Assembly: GCA_009746045.1 (NCBI GenBank)
Contig: RPFO01000103.1
Coordinates: forward strand, 1,566,042-1,630,041
From: Mesostigma viride
Lineage: Eukaryota > Streptophyta > Mesostigmatophyceae > Mesostigmatales > Mesostigmataceae
Reading direction: 5' to 3'
DNA: 64,000 bases
The translations under genes were made by a program, and so were the position numbers. Below the pieces are notes generated by a model. It saw only the letters and a list, made by a program, of their open reading frames with translations, was not told the origin of the DNA and did no database searches. Shown one piece after another: positions 40,871 through 50,178 of the stretch (the first letter of the stretch is position 1; every line of letters begins with the position of its first letter).

Positions 40871-42773
40871 CTAATAGGGCGCGTTATTAGACCAGGGAAG
40901 CCAGTGGACCTGAGTCATGTCGCCGTGAGGCATAATGGTGAATACCTGGTTACGGCCCAGTAGATCATGAAAAAGCTGGAGCGAGCTGGGCTTGTCGTTA
41001 TTGGGCCCTGGGTCCCACACCCTGTGTTGTTCCTGAGCCAAAAGCCAGTATCGGCGCATAGCCGCATTCCATAGGTATATAAAGCGCCGGACTACGCCGC
41101 CGCGGGTATAGTCCTCGCGGGCATTAAAGACTGTCTCGTTGCGTATGGTCCAGATCGCGTATGTATAGCATAGTAGTGCGCAGCCATATCCATTCTGCTT
41201 GGGAAGCTGAAAGCTCGGTCGCTGGTGTGCCAGCAATACCGAAAATGATGGTACGCACGCTAATTGGGAGATTGGGTGGCGATGCCGTCCATGCGGCCCA
41301 AATGTTAATGAGCCACTTCCAAACCCCTGGGAGATTACAGAAAAGGAACCGGTGCTCAATGGTTTCACTAGGGTGCGTGCACAGGCATGATGCATCATGA
41401 CCAAAACGCTCGTGGAGCGTAGCGCAGACCCCTATCGCCCTATGCATCAGAAGATGTTGTACATCAGTGGCCCTGCGGTCCACGAGAGGGTGGTTTACCG
41501 CCAGGGTAATCAGCTTAACCCAGGTGTAGCCCGGCCATTGTATTTCCCAGCGGGCTCAGCCTGGATGGGGCTGATGGTACGTATGCAACAAGATATCATA
41601 ACCCCAATCTGCGGTGTACTCAAAGATACATTTGCTGGTTCTGATGTCCCCCTTGGTTGAGACCCATCCAAATTCAACCGGGTCTAGATGTAGTAAATCG
41701 AGCCGTGTGTTGCCCACGTGTAGCCATGTAATGCTCCCAACCGGGGATAATGGGTCCGGCCGGATCACGCAAGATCTTGGCACAGACCATGGGACTACGC
41801 GTATGCCGTGACACTGGGAAGATGGCGTGTACGCATATAAGGTGGATAGTTGATACAGACACCCATTGTGGCCAGGAATAGCTTCCAGCAGTTGTAGTTG
41901 GAGCCCATCATGTGGCAGAACCGTCACGACTAAACCTTTGCACGCAGGCATGACTCCGTCGGCGTAGAAGCTAACCCAGTCGCCGGTTATAATAGGCTTG
42001 CGTGGGGCAGTCATCAATGCATGCCACGCCGCTGGTATCGCACTTATAAGGGTTTGCCACGCTTGCAGGGAGGGCATGTGGGAGACCCAAGTGCTGACCT
42101 CGTCGTAGCTGAGCCGTCGATACGTAGCGCCGTGCCCCAGGTAGAGGTCCAGCACCCTGACAATCGGCGGTGATGCGCGCAGAAAGCCATCATACGGGTT
42201 GTGTCCGTGGAGAGTTCCGAGGGGCTTATTAGTAGCGTCAGTGATCAAGTCATTAAAAAAGAGTGGCTGCCGTGCCACCTCCTCTCGGGTAGTAGGAAAG
42301 ACCAGGCGACCTGGCTTGAGCTTATTGTAACCTGTCCATATGCGCTGCCAGTACCATGGGAGTCCTTTGTACGAAATAAGGGTGCTGCCCAGTATTCCCG
42401 CCCCCAGTTGCCACGAGGTGCCACTAGCATGGGTGGAAAGAGAGGCTAGCGTTTCACGAGCAAGCATGCAGCCGGGGTGTGTGTTGACTCCCATAAAAAC
42501 AGATATCACTTGTTTAGCATACAGCGACCACAAACGCCATTGTATGTTGTGGAGCCCGAGGCCCCCGTGCACCCATGACATGAAGGACATCTCTCTGTTG
42601 ATCCATCCGTGTACCGTGTGGGAGATTAAGCCTTTCTGTTTCCAGACAAAATTGCTGCCAATGCGTTGGATGAGCTGTGTGGTGGTGTCATTGGGTGGGT
42701 GTGCTTGGCAATAGTACAAAACCTTAGAGAACAAAAGTTGGTTGACGATCAGGGTTCGCCCGCGTAGGCTCAT
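40871..42773 (-). pseudogene. LINE-2 downstream domain with C-terminal Cys/His segment
   Basis: Two frames: 42773-41556 (MSLRGRTLIVNQLLFSKVLY ... HVGNTRLDLLHLDPVEFGW) and 41483-40871. The C-terminal part has CLCTHPSETIEHRFLFC, a Cys/His arrangement like the C-terminal knuckle of L1-type LINEs, and ends at SNNAPY. The conserved spacing with LINE-3 and LINE-4 indicates one protein originally. Confidence 0.82.
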
Positions 42774-43924
42774 ATGCGGTGGACGCCCCCCCAGCGCCCT
42801 GCGGTAAGGAGAACGCCTGCAAGTTTGCCCACGTGGTTGGTCTCATCATACATGAAAGAACGTTGTTCGGCCAAGCGTCCCTCGGGCGTGCATCCGATGG
42901 GACAATTGTGCAAAAGGTGGCGATCCCCCGGCTTGACCCAGGTCACAGCCAGGTTGGGGAGGGCGGAGCGTAGGGTGTTGGTTTTGCCGATGTGCAGTCC
43001 CGTGGACTTGAGCACATTGCATCGTTGTTGTGTGGCAACAGAATAGGTAGTGATATTATCCATGACAGCATGCACTTCAGGCAAAGAGATACAGACATTT
43101 GTTGTGTCATCCACATAAGCCGTTTGGAATATACCTTTGCCGTTACCTGTCGGGAAGCCCCGAATGCGTGGATCGTTCTGGTGTAGCCAGTAGAGTCCTG
43201 CGTGGGCCAAGAGAAATAGAATAGGGGACATGCAATCTCCTTGTGGTAGCGATCGTGAACTAGCGCCGGTCGCTGACTTGTGTCCATCGATTAGTAAATA
43301 CCATGCAAGTGATTTGATCATACCCATAATGACGGTCATGAGTTGTGGGCCGAATCCTAGTGCGGTTAGAATGTGTTCGAGGTATTCCCAGCACATACGG
43401 TCAAAGGCTTTTTCAAAATCCCAGAACAATAAGAAACCCTCTATATCGTCGCGCCATGCTTTGTCCACAATGTCCATGATGAGGGTGATGCTGTCGTTGA
43501 TGTGGAGATTGGCCCTAAAGCCCACTTGCTCAGGACCAATGAGGAAGTCTAGGACGGTGTATAAGCGCCGTTGGATTATTTTACTGATGATTTTGTACGC
43601 TATCGTAAGGAGACGGATTGGGCGGTAGTTTTTCCATAGAGTCTTGTCTCCTTTTTTGTACAGTAAGATAAGCGCAGATTCAGCCCATCTGCCGCTCATC
43701 TTCCCGTGCCGCCAAATTTCAAGAATACATTCGTAAAAATCTATGTGTAGAAGGGGCCAGAATGTTTTCCAGAATTCAATAGGCAGACCGTCGACCCCGG
43801 GGGCGCTACCGGTTTTGATGTGTTCCATAGCTGTGGTGGCCTCTTCCATGGAAGGGAATTGATCGAGTTCCTGCTGTTGAGCTGGTGTAAGGCGACGGGG
43901 AAGGGCATGTAGGATTTTTTGCAT
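42770..43924 (-). pseudogene. LINE-2 reverse transcriptase
   Basis: 384 open codons covering the non-LTR RT core: GSAPGVDGLPIEFWKTFWPL, KNYRPIRLLTIAYKIISKII, EQVGFRANLHINDSI, FLLFWDFEKAFDRMCWEYLE, SLPQGDCMSPILF and catalytic YVDDTTNVCISL, then the thumb start SFMYDETNHVGKLAGVLLTAG. Two extra bases near 42775 break the frame before the MSLRGRTLIVNQLLF segment, which continues in 42773-41556. No start codon of its own, because the element is 5'-truncated. Confidence 0.9.
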
Positions 43925-44200
43925 GGCGGTAGATGAGTCAGGATGGGGTTCCGGCGTTTTGAAAGAGAGCTGAGTAGTAGCGGTGACCGCTTTGTAGTAT
44001 GGAGGTGATGTCCCGGTGGCTGCCGTGTTCGTCTTGGATTTCCGTGATAGGGGAGTGAGCTTTAGGGGTAGGGATCAAAGCAAAAAACTCTTTGGTCATT
44101 CTTTCTCCTACCTGGTGCCACCACAGATTTTCTGAGTCTAGTGCTAGGGTGTGACGCTCGAAACGCAGTTTGTCTAGTTCGGGTTGAAATGGGTTGAAAT

Positions 44201-44285
44201 TTTGAGGTCATTCTGACAACCACAGCTCAAGTTATTAACGTTCATAGGTTGACACCTGGCAGCGCCAGACACTAGCCTAAAGCTC
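44201..44285. other. Short spacer between LINE-2 and LINE-3
   Basis: Probably remnant pre-insertion sequence; contains gttgacacctgg, also seen near 58617. No gene. Confidence 0.5.
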
Positions 44286-44347
44286 ATTCATCATCACTAC
44301 ACCTCTACCTGGGGCACGGCGCTACGTATCGACGGCTCAGCTACGAC

Positions 44348-46049
44348 GAGGTCAGCACTTGGGTCTCCCACATGCCCTCCCTGCAAGCGTGGCAAACTCT
44401 TATAAGTGCGATACCAGCTGCGTGGCATGCATTGATGACTGCCCCACGCAAGCCAATTATAACCGGCGACTGGGTTAGCTTCTACGCCGACGGAGTCACG
44501 CCTGCGTGCAAGGGTTTAGTCGTGACGGTTCTGCCACATGAGGGGCTCCAACTACAACTGCTGGAAGCTATTCCTGGCCACAATGGGTGTCTGTATCAAC
44601 TATCCACCTTATATGCGTACACGCCAGCTTCCCAGTGTCACGGCATACGCGTAGTCCCATGGTCTGTGCCAAGATCTTGCATGATCCAGCCGGACCCATT
44701 ATCCCCGGTTGGGAGCATTACATGGCTACACGTGGGCAACACACGGCTCGATTTACTACATCTAGACCCGGTTGAATTTGGATGGGTCTTAACCAAGGGG
44801 GACATCAGAACCAGCAAATGTATCTTTGAGTACACCGCAGATTGGGGTTATGATATCTTGTTGCATACGTACCATCAGCCCCATCCGGGCCGAGCCCGCT
44901 GGGGAATACATTGGCCGGGCTACACTTGGGTTAAGATGATTACCCTGGCGGTAGACCACCCTCTCGTGGACCGCAGGGCCACTGATGTACAACACCTTTT
45001 GATGCATAGGGCGATAGGGGTCTGCGCTACGCTCCACGAGCGTTTTGGTCATGATGCATCATGCCTGTGCACGCACCCTAGTGAAACCATTGAGCACAGG
45101 TTTCTTTACTGTAATCTCCCTGGGGTTTGGACGTGGCTCATCTGGGCCGCATGGACGGCATCGCCACCCACTCTCCCAATCAGCGTGCGTACCATCATTT
45201 TCGGTATTGCTGGCACACCAGGGACCGAGCTTTCAGTTTCCCAAGCAGAATGGATATGGCTACGCACTACTATGCTATACGCGATCTGGACCATACGCAA
45301 CGAGACAGTCTTTAAGGTCCGCGAGGAGTATACCCGCGGCGGCGTAGTCCGGCGCTTTATATACCTATGGCACTACAATACGGTTCGTAGGAGACGCGAA
45401 ATGAGTGAGAATGTTACCCGAGCGGTAACGAGGATTCGCACCGTTGATTTTAACATATGTTTCTTTTTTTGCGCCATTTGGCGAGCATCGACTGGAGCCT
45501 GAACCTAGCGGGGGGAATCGTGCGGGGGAATCTTGCGGGGGAATCTTGCGGGGAAAAATTCCGAACGTGAATTTAGCGAAGTCCTACTACATTTTGCTTG
45601 GGTACACGGTACTACAGTTTCGTCACTGAAAATTTTCTGTAGTTGCGTTGGTGTTTCGTACGTTCCGCTGAAATATTCTTGTTCAGTGCCCAGATCACAA
45701 TTTGATCCGTGCGCAAAATGATTGGCTGTACGGTACGAACCAAAAACGAAATTTTAGTATCTAAGTTCCGCAGCGCTTGCTGAATTTGCCCCGGAAGCCC
45801 GGGGGCACTTTCCCCGCTGAAAAAGGTGTCCGCGGAAGCGTATTGTAGTGGAATGCTGCTATGCGCCGCTACTGGCTGTTAGCTCAGGAACAACACAGGG
45901 TGTGGGACCCAGGGCCCAATAACGACAAGCCCAGCCCGCTCCAGCTTTTTCATGATCTACTGGGCCGTAATCAGGTATTCACCAGTATGCCTCATGGCGA
46001 CATTACTCAGGTCCAATGGCTTCCCTGGTCTAATAACGCGCCCTATTAG
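44348..46049 (+). pseudogene. LINE-3 C-terminal protein region, interrupted
   Basis: Reads MPSLQAWQTLISAIPAAWHA, GHNGCLYQLSTLYAYTPASQ, HVGNTRLDLLHLDPVEFGW, a Cys/His segment CLCTHPSETIEHRFLYC, and the final LLAQEQHRVWDPGPNNDKPS. No RT is present, because truncation begins after it. It is split by the insertion at 45371-45850. Confidence 0.85.
45371..45850. mobile_element. MITE-like insertion with CACTA...TAGTG ends
   Basis: 480 bp interrupting LINE-3 between ATG-G and AATG codons. Perfect 12-bp terminal inverted repeats cactacaatacg/cgtattgtagtg extend imperfectly inward. CACTA termini are the hallmark of CMC/EnSpm transposons, but a clear 3-bp target duplication is not seen: the flanks fit either a 1-bp duplication or TGG overlapping the end. 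No transposase. Comparison with LINE-2 defines the empty site. Confidence 0.78.
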
Positions 46050-46184
46050 CCTTTCACCTGTCACCGCCACACGTGTGTGTGCCCACCTTCATTAGGATTC
46101 GCTGATACTCATTTCCCCTCTCACCTCTTTGGTCCATAATTGGCTAGTAAAATATACCCATTTCCCCGAAATTCATCATCACTA

Positions 46185-46792
46185 AGTGGCCCTAACCCCT
46201 ATGAAGGCTTCATAACATCCCCCCACCCTGTAACCACTATTCTCCACCTGTATATTCTCCACGGTGACTGCTACCGCCTCTTAACATATAACGAACTGGC
46301 TGCCTGGGTCCCCAATATGCCTACTTATGCTGCCTGGGCCGCGCTAGTACAAGCCATACCCCCCCGCTGGCACACACTCATGACTTCTCCCCGTGCCCCC
46401 TATAAAGCTGGTGAATGGTGCTGCTTTTGTCCATACAGCACGACCGCAACATGCTCGGGGAAGGTGATCGCAGAACTCCCCCTTGGAACCCTGCACGTTC
46501 AACTACTGGCGCCGCTGAGCGGCCACAATGGCAGTCTGGCTCAACTTACAACTGCAGTGGTGTTCCTCCCCACCCAGCTATGCCACCGGATTCGGGTTGT
46601 ACCTTGGTCCCTTGAACAATCATGTGTATACCAACCCAACCCCAACCTTCCAGACGCTGTTATTCTTTGGCTACATGTGGGATCAACCCGCCTGGACATG
46701 TTGTCATTGGATCCAGTGGAATTTGGCTGGGTGCTAAATCAGGGTGACAGCAGAACTGTAAAAGGCCTTTACGAGTACACGGCAGAGTGGGG
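46185..46792 (+). pseudogene. LINE-4 coding part, left of gypsy-2
   Basis: Open frame YRLLTYNELAAWVPNMPTYA, GHNGSLAQLTTAVVFLPTQL, HVGSTRLDMLSLDPVEFGW, ending at YEYTAEW where gypsy-2 begins. Post-RT domain of the LINE protein. Confidence 0.88.
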
Positions 46793-47368
46793 TGTTACGT
46801 CGCGTAACAATTCGTTGTAGTTACGGACGTAAATTAGGTCCTTTGCCTCGGTTGTCCCTAGGTTTACGTTTAGGCTCCTACCGGGACATTATTGTCCTCG
46901 TAACAGTACTGTGGTACATTGGGTGCCGTTGGGCGCCGCGCCGCGTACTTTACTAGTGGTCCTGATCCTGTGGTAGAATGTAGTGGACCAGCGTGCATCA
47001 GTAGATTTAGTGGACCAGCGTGCACCTGTTGTAGGCGAGGGCCATGTCGGCCCGAGCGTGTTGGACCGTTGGTGACCATTTATGCGTGTTCTACCCCTTG
47101 TGTGTGCACTCGGCGTGTGTGAAGTGAATTGACACATTTAGGCTTGGGTCACGGCAGTGTAGTTGTGTTTCCTTCCTCTATTCCTGGAGTAAACGGGTTT
47201 TGATAAATGGTTGTATGGCGTATTATAGTAACACTTACGTTAATGCATTGAGATCAGCTCCGTCACGTTCGTCTTTCGCCAGAGGGTTAAGTAGAGGAGG
47301 CCTGACCAGTTTAGGTAGTATCAGGCCCATTAGAGGTAGAGGTGGAGGTAGATATCCGCGGCGTAACA
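46793..47368 (+). repeat. Gypsy-2 5' LTR
   Basis: 576 bp. Begins with the palindrome TGTTACGTCGCGTAACA. The equivalent of the gypsy-1 TATA box is ttactag and that of AATAAA is agtaaa, so both core signals are weakened here. The small ORF starts at 47215 and reads out of the LTR. Confidence 0.94.
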
Positions 47369-47574
47369 ATGGTTCCGGAGGAACTTCAGTAGGTAGTGAA
47401 CGAGACGACTATCCCTTGCCACATACACCTTTTCAAGACCCCTTCCGCGTCCAGGAACAAGAAGTCGACACTTCCTTGATAGGTAATGGGCGGGTCGCCT
47501 TCAAGCTAGGAGCGTCGTGCTGCCCGTTTCGGGACACGCTTTACCTAGAAGCTAGACCTGCTCACAGCGGATAA
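47215..47574 (+). CDS. LTR-initiated small ORF, basic RGG-like protein
   Basis: 119 codons, starting MAYYSNTYVNALRSAPSRSS inside the LTR, crossing the LTR end and the primer site, and stopping in the leader. The N-terminal half is basic with RGRGGGR; the C-terminal half is acidic then Cys-containing (ERDDYPLPHTPFQDP; GASCCPFRDTLYLEARP). The N-terminal half is shared with gypsy-1: of the codons that differ in the first 31, all nine are synonymous, then a variable patch. It would be the first ORF on the genomic RNA. Gag starting in the LTR is known from yeast Ty1, but this ORF is separate from gag. It resembles an RNA-binding peptide; function unknown. Confidence 0.62.
   Translation: MAYYSNTYVNALRSAPSRSSFARGLSRGGLTSLGSIRPIRGRGGGRYPRRNNGSGGTSVGSERDDYPLPHTPFQDPFRVQEQEVDTSLIGNGRVAFKLGASCCPFRDTLYLEARPAHSG
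47370..47381 (+). promoter_or_regulatory. Candidate primer-binding site of gypsy-2
   Basis: tggttccggagg begins one base after the LTR end. The TGG start is what a tRNA CCA end would pair with. The tRNA is not identified. The site lies inside the small ORF. Confidence 0.6.
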
Positions 47575-47834
47575 ATCCTTTCGTAGTTAGCCTGTCCTTC
47601 GCCTTGTTTTCCTGCTTACGGTTGTTTCCTGCCTTAGATAGGGGAGTATTACTGTTCGGAGACGATTAGCGTCGCAGTACCTACACCTTTTTCCTTGTGC
47701 TGCTGCTTTATTAGACGGCCGCACCCGCAGAGTTACGGGGCGCTGTGTTAGGACGAGCGCTGGGATATCCGGCCGCTGACTTAGGACGAGAGCTGGAAAC
47801 TCCCGCCCTCCTTCTTCTTTCGGTGATCCAGATC

Positions 47835-47874
47835 GTCAAGCTAAGTCGCCTACCCCTACCTCGTCTAGCTTGAC
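47835..47874 (+). promoter_or_regulatory. Leader hairpin before splice donor
   Basis: Perfect 9-bp stem gtcaagcta/tagcttgac (47835-47843 and 47866-47874) with a 22-base loop, ending 17 bases before the donor. A candidate packaging, dimerisation or splice-control element; inference from position only. Confidence 0.45.
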
Positions 47875-47888
47875 ATCACAAGACACGC

Positions 47889-47897
47889 CAGGTGAGT
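47889..47897 (+). promoter_or_regulatory. Predicted 5' splice site in gypsy-2 leader
   Basis: CAG/GTGAGT with GT at 47892-47893 is a full-consensus donor. It lies 10 bases ahead of the hybrid-binding-domain ORF and upstream of gag. Candidate acceptors are at 48388 and 54360. Confidence 0.65.
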
Positions 47898-47901
47898 TAT
47901 C

Positions 47902-48294
47902 ATGAGTCAACGTCGTGTTTTTACTGCGCCTTCCCATTCATCTAGTGATAATAGTTTAGCTAAGTATTACGTAGTTATTACCCCTCAATGGTCAGCCATT
48001 TTCCTCTCTTGGTCAGATGCTAGGAAGATAGTGCAAAACCGTACATATAATGTAATTAGGTATAAGAAATTTGTTACCTTCGAGGAAGCTCAACAATTCC
48101 TTATAGACCATAGCGTATCAGATCTAGGCCTACACGTACGTTCTACTCCTCATGGTCGCCCTCCTGTAGAAGCTCTAGATTTTGCTACCCCTCCTTCGTC
48201 TCCCCCTAAGAGGGCTGCATCCTCATCTAGCTTAGATACTCCTCTCACCTTGGAATTCGGTTCCCTATCCATTACTGTTGTTAAAAAGGACTGA
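47902..48294 (+). CDS. Hybrid-binding (viroplasmin-like/RNase H1 N-terminal) domain ORF
   Basis: 130 codons, MSQRRVFTAPSHSSSD. Residues ~18-70 fit the small domain shared by the RNase H1 N-terminus and plant pararetrovirus viroplasmin: YYVVITPQWSAIFLSWSDAR, then VIRYKKFVTFEEAQQFL. Visible hallmarks are the paired Tyr start, the SW-(D/E)-A turn, the YKKF strand and the T-x-EEA-x-x-F helix. The domain binds RNA/DNA hybrids or double-stranded RNA. The C-terminal ~50 residues are Pro/Ser-rich. It is followed by a pyrimidine-rich stretch and gag. The ORF is flanked by a splice donor and acceptor, so it would be made only from unspliced RNA. The nuclease itself is absent here; pol has its own RNase H. 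Confidence 0.75.
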   Translation: MSQRRVFTAPSHSSSDNSLAKYYVVITPQWSAIFLSWSDARKIVQNRTYNVIRYKKFVTFEEAQQFLIDHSVSDLGLHVRSTPHGRPPVEALDFATPPSSPPKRAASSSSLDTPLTLEFGSLSITVVKKD

Positions 48295-48339
48295 TTTAAA
48301 TTGTTCCTTTCTTTTAAGCCATTAAAATCTTTTCCTTTT

Positions 48340-48388
48340 CTTTCCTTGCCTTATATTAGGCCTTGTCCTTTATCCTTGTTGCTTTCAG
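48340..48388 (+). promoter_or_regulatory. Predicted 3' splice site before gypsy-2 gag
   Basis: A pyrimidine-rich stretch (ttccttgcc ... tccttgttgctttcag) ends in CAG at 48388, 30 bases before the gag ATG at 48419. With the donor at 47892 it defines a 497-base intron containing the whole hybrid-binding-domain ORF. Confidence 0.6.
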
Positions 48389-48418
48389 TTAGATTTTTGA
48401 TCATTTACTTAAACAAAA

Positions 48419-50178
48419 ATGGATCCAGTGGGTGGTAACCTGTCGCCTATACCTACCAATACTCCTACTATGAATAATAATAATAATAATAATAATAACA
48501 ACCATAACAACAATCGGGTAACCGACGGGACTCACTTGAAACGGTACACCATCTCACTCCTCAAGGTAATCTTCGTGCCTCACCTCCTTCTCCTCTTGCT
48601 GATGGTCGCCGTCGTCCCTCACTTACCCCTCCTACCTATGAACAACGTCAACGTATGCAAGTCAGATTTAGTGATGACCCTTCCCTTACCCTGAACCAGG
48701 CCCCTGCCCCTCCTGCAACCTTGGCTCAACCCTCCAGCAGGTCCTCACTAACTAACAATGTTTTTAGGCCTCCTTCCCACCCTGTTCCTTCCATGCCTGC
48801 TCTTAACACGGGTCGTGCCTCTGCCCCTGTCGGTCCTTCTGGGCGCCCTAGTGCAGTTCCCTTTTACCCACCTGCTTCCTGGTCCTACCCTGAGACGGCC
48901 TATGAGGCAGCCCAGGTCCCTACCCGTGTGGCTGATTTAGAAGTTAATAGTGATTTCAGTACCATGCCCTTAGATGACAGAAATTATGATCATTTTGCCT
49001 ATTCCTCTCTTCGTGAGCAATATACTGTCCCCTTCTCTTATGGGCACCAGCCTGAAACGGTGGCCCCGTCTAGACCCCTACCCAAGACTTTTCCTCTTCC
49101 TTCCTTCTATCCCGCTTATGTAGCAGTGGAAGATAGTGGCCCTATGGGAAAAACTGACTCTTCTAATCCCCCTAAGCCCCCTGCTCTTCCCCTCTTTGCT
49201 AACCTTCCCAAGCTGGATGTCAAGTCTACCCCTCAACAGTTTTTCACCTTTATTATGTTGCTTACACAGAACACGGAGTCGTGGCAGAATCATAATAGAT
49301 GGCGTCTTTCTGATGCTGTATTAGTTCCTCACTATCTCACAACCTGTATTACTCCTGAGCTTGCTAACCTCATTCAGTGTGAGTCTTTGGCCTCTCATGC
49401 CTACCCTAACTCTGTAGCAGAATTGTTTAAGCGTTTAGAGAACCATTTAGTCCCTCCTGATTCAGATTGGCAGGATAGATTAGCCTTTGGTACCTTGCAG
49501 CAGGGTACTAAATCATTTAAGGAGTATATGAAAGAGTTTGATGCTCAGATGGTACGAATTAGGGATTTGTCGGGTGCAGAAGTACGTGCTCGCTTCCTCC
49601 AAGGCCTCAGTAGACCCTTATTACGTGAAGTCAAGCGCCAGTTCTCTGCCTACCGTTTTACTGATCTGCCCCTCAAGCATGTGCGCCAGCATCTCTTGCG
49701 TGTAGCAGATTTCTTCACCACCCCTTCTCTTCCTACCCGTTCCCGTATTAATAATATTATCCTTACCCCTGAGGAGGAGAACTCCTATGTAGAAGAATTA
49801 GATATCTGTGTTACTGACCTTTCAGCCCTTGATGTCTCTCATATCACATGCTATCATTGTAAGGAAGTAGGTCATCTTAAACGTGAGTGCCCCAAGTTCC
49901 TTTCGGGTGCTCCCCCTCATCCCGACGCTCGCCCTCCTCGTACCCCTCAGCGTGCTCCTATTCGTCCTACTTCAGGACGCATCCCTTCAGCTACCCCTAG
50001 TAGGCTGAATGCTGTGCAGACAGGATCCCCAGGGTTCCCCTATGATAATCAGGCTCCCGCACCCTCTTCGCTCCCTCGTGACCCTCCAGCAGTGGCTTTT
50101 TCGCCAGGGTCTTCTTCGGGGTTAGTTCCTATGGATTTGGGGGGGAGGGGGAACAGTAGGCCTGTCAGCCGGGGGTAA
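48419..50178 (+). pseudogene. Gypsy-2 gag, one frame break in N-terminal microsatellite
   Basis: Starts MDPVGGNLSPIPTNTPT followed by an Asn run encoded by (aat)n. Shortly after (near 48500-48540) the frame must step to reach the main frame, TVHHLTPQGNLRASPPSPLA and onward to 50178. The retrotransposon gag domain spans main-frame residues ~170-390 (LPKLDVKSTPQQFFTFIMLL; LENHLVPPDSDWQDRLAFGT; FKEYMKEFDAQMVRIRDLSG). The CCHC knuckle CYHCKEVGHLKRECPKF is at 49849-49899. The C-terminal tail is Pro-rich. The stop at 50178 overlaps the pol frame, open since 50126. The N-terminal break is probably repeat slippage. Confidence 0.86.

Larger units (their letters stand above)
40748..44187 (-). mobile_element. 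LINE-2: 5'-truncated APE-type LINE
   Basis: 3440 bp on the minus strand, with a 13-bp target duplication aatgggttgaaat at 40735-40747 and 44188-44200. It starts in the linker between endonuclease and RT and ends with ccatttccccgaa. RT is at 43924-42770 and a downstream domain at 42773-40871 with frame breaks; the stop follows SNNAPY. The 3' untranslated part is 40748-40870. No poly(A) tail. LINE-3 is a close sister on the other strand. Confidence 0.92.
44300..46170 (+). mobile_element. LINE-3: 5'-truncated APE-type LINE
   Basis: Plus-strand LINE piece flanked by attcatcatcacta at 44286-44299 and 46171-46184. It starts inside the post-RT domain (DLYLGHGATYRRLSYDE), is open to 45370, then broken by a 480-bp MITE-like insertion (45371-45850), and resumes AAMRRYWLLAQEQHRVWDPG to the stop after SNNAPY at 46049. 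The 3' untranslated part ends ccatttccccgaa like LINE-2. It forms a large inverted repeat with LINE-2. Confidence 0.92.
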
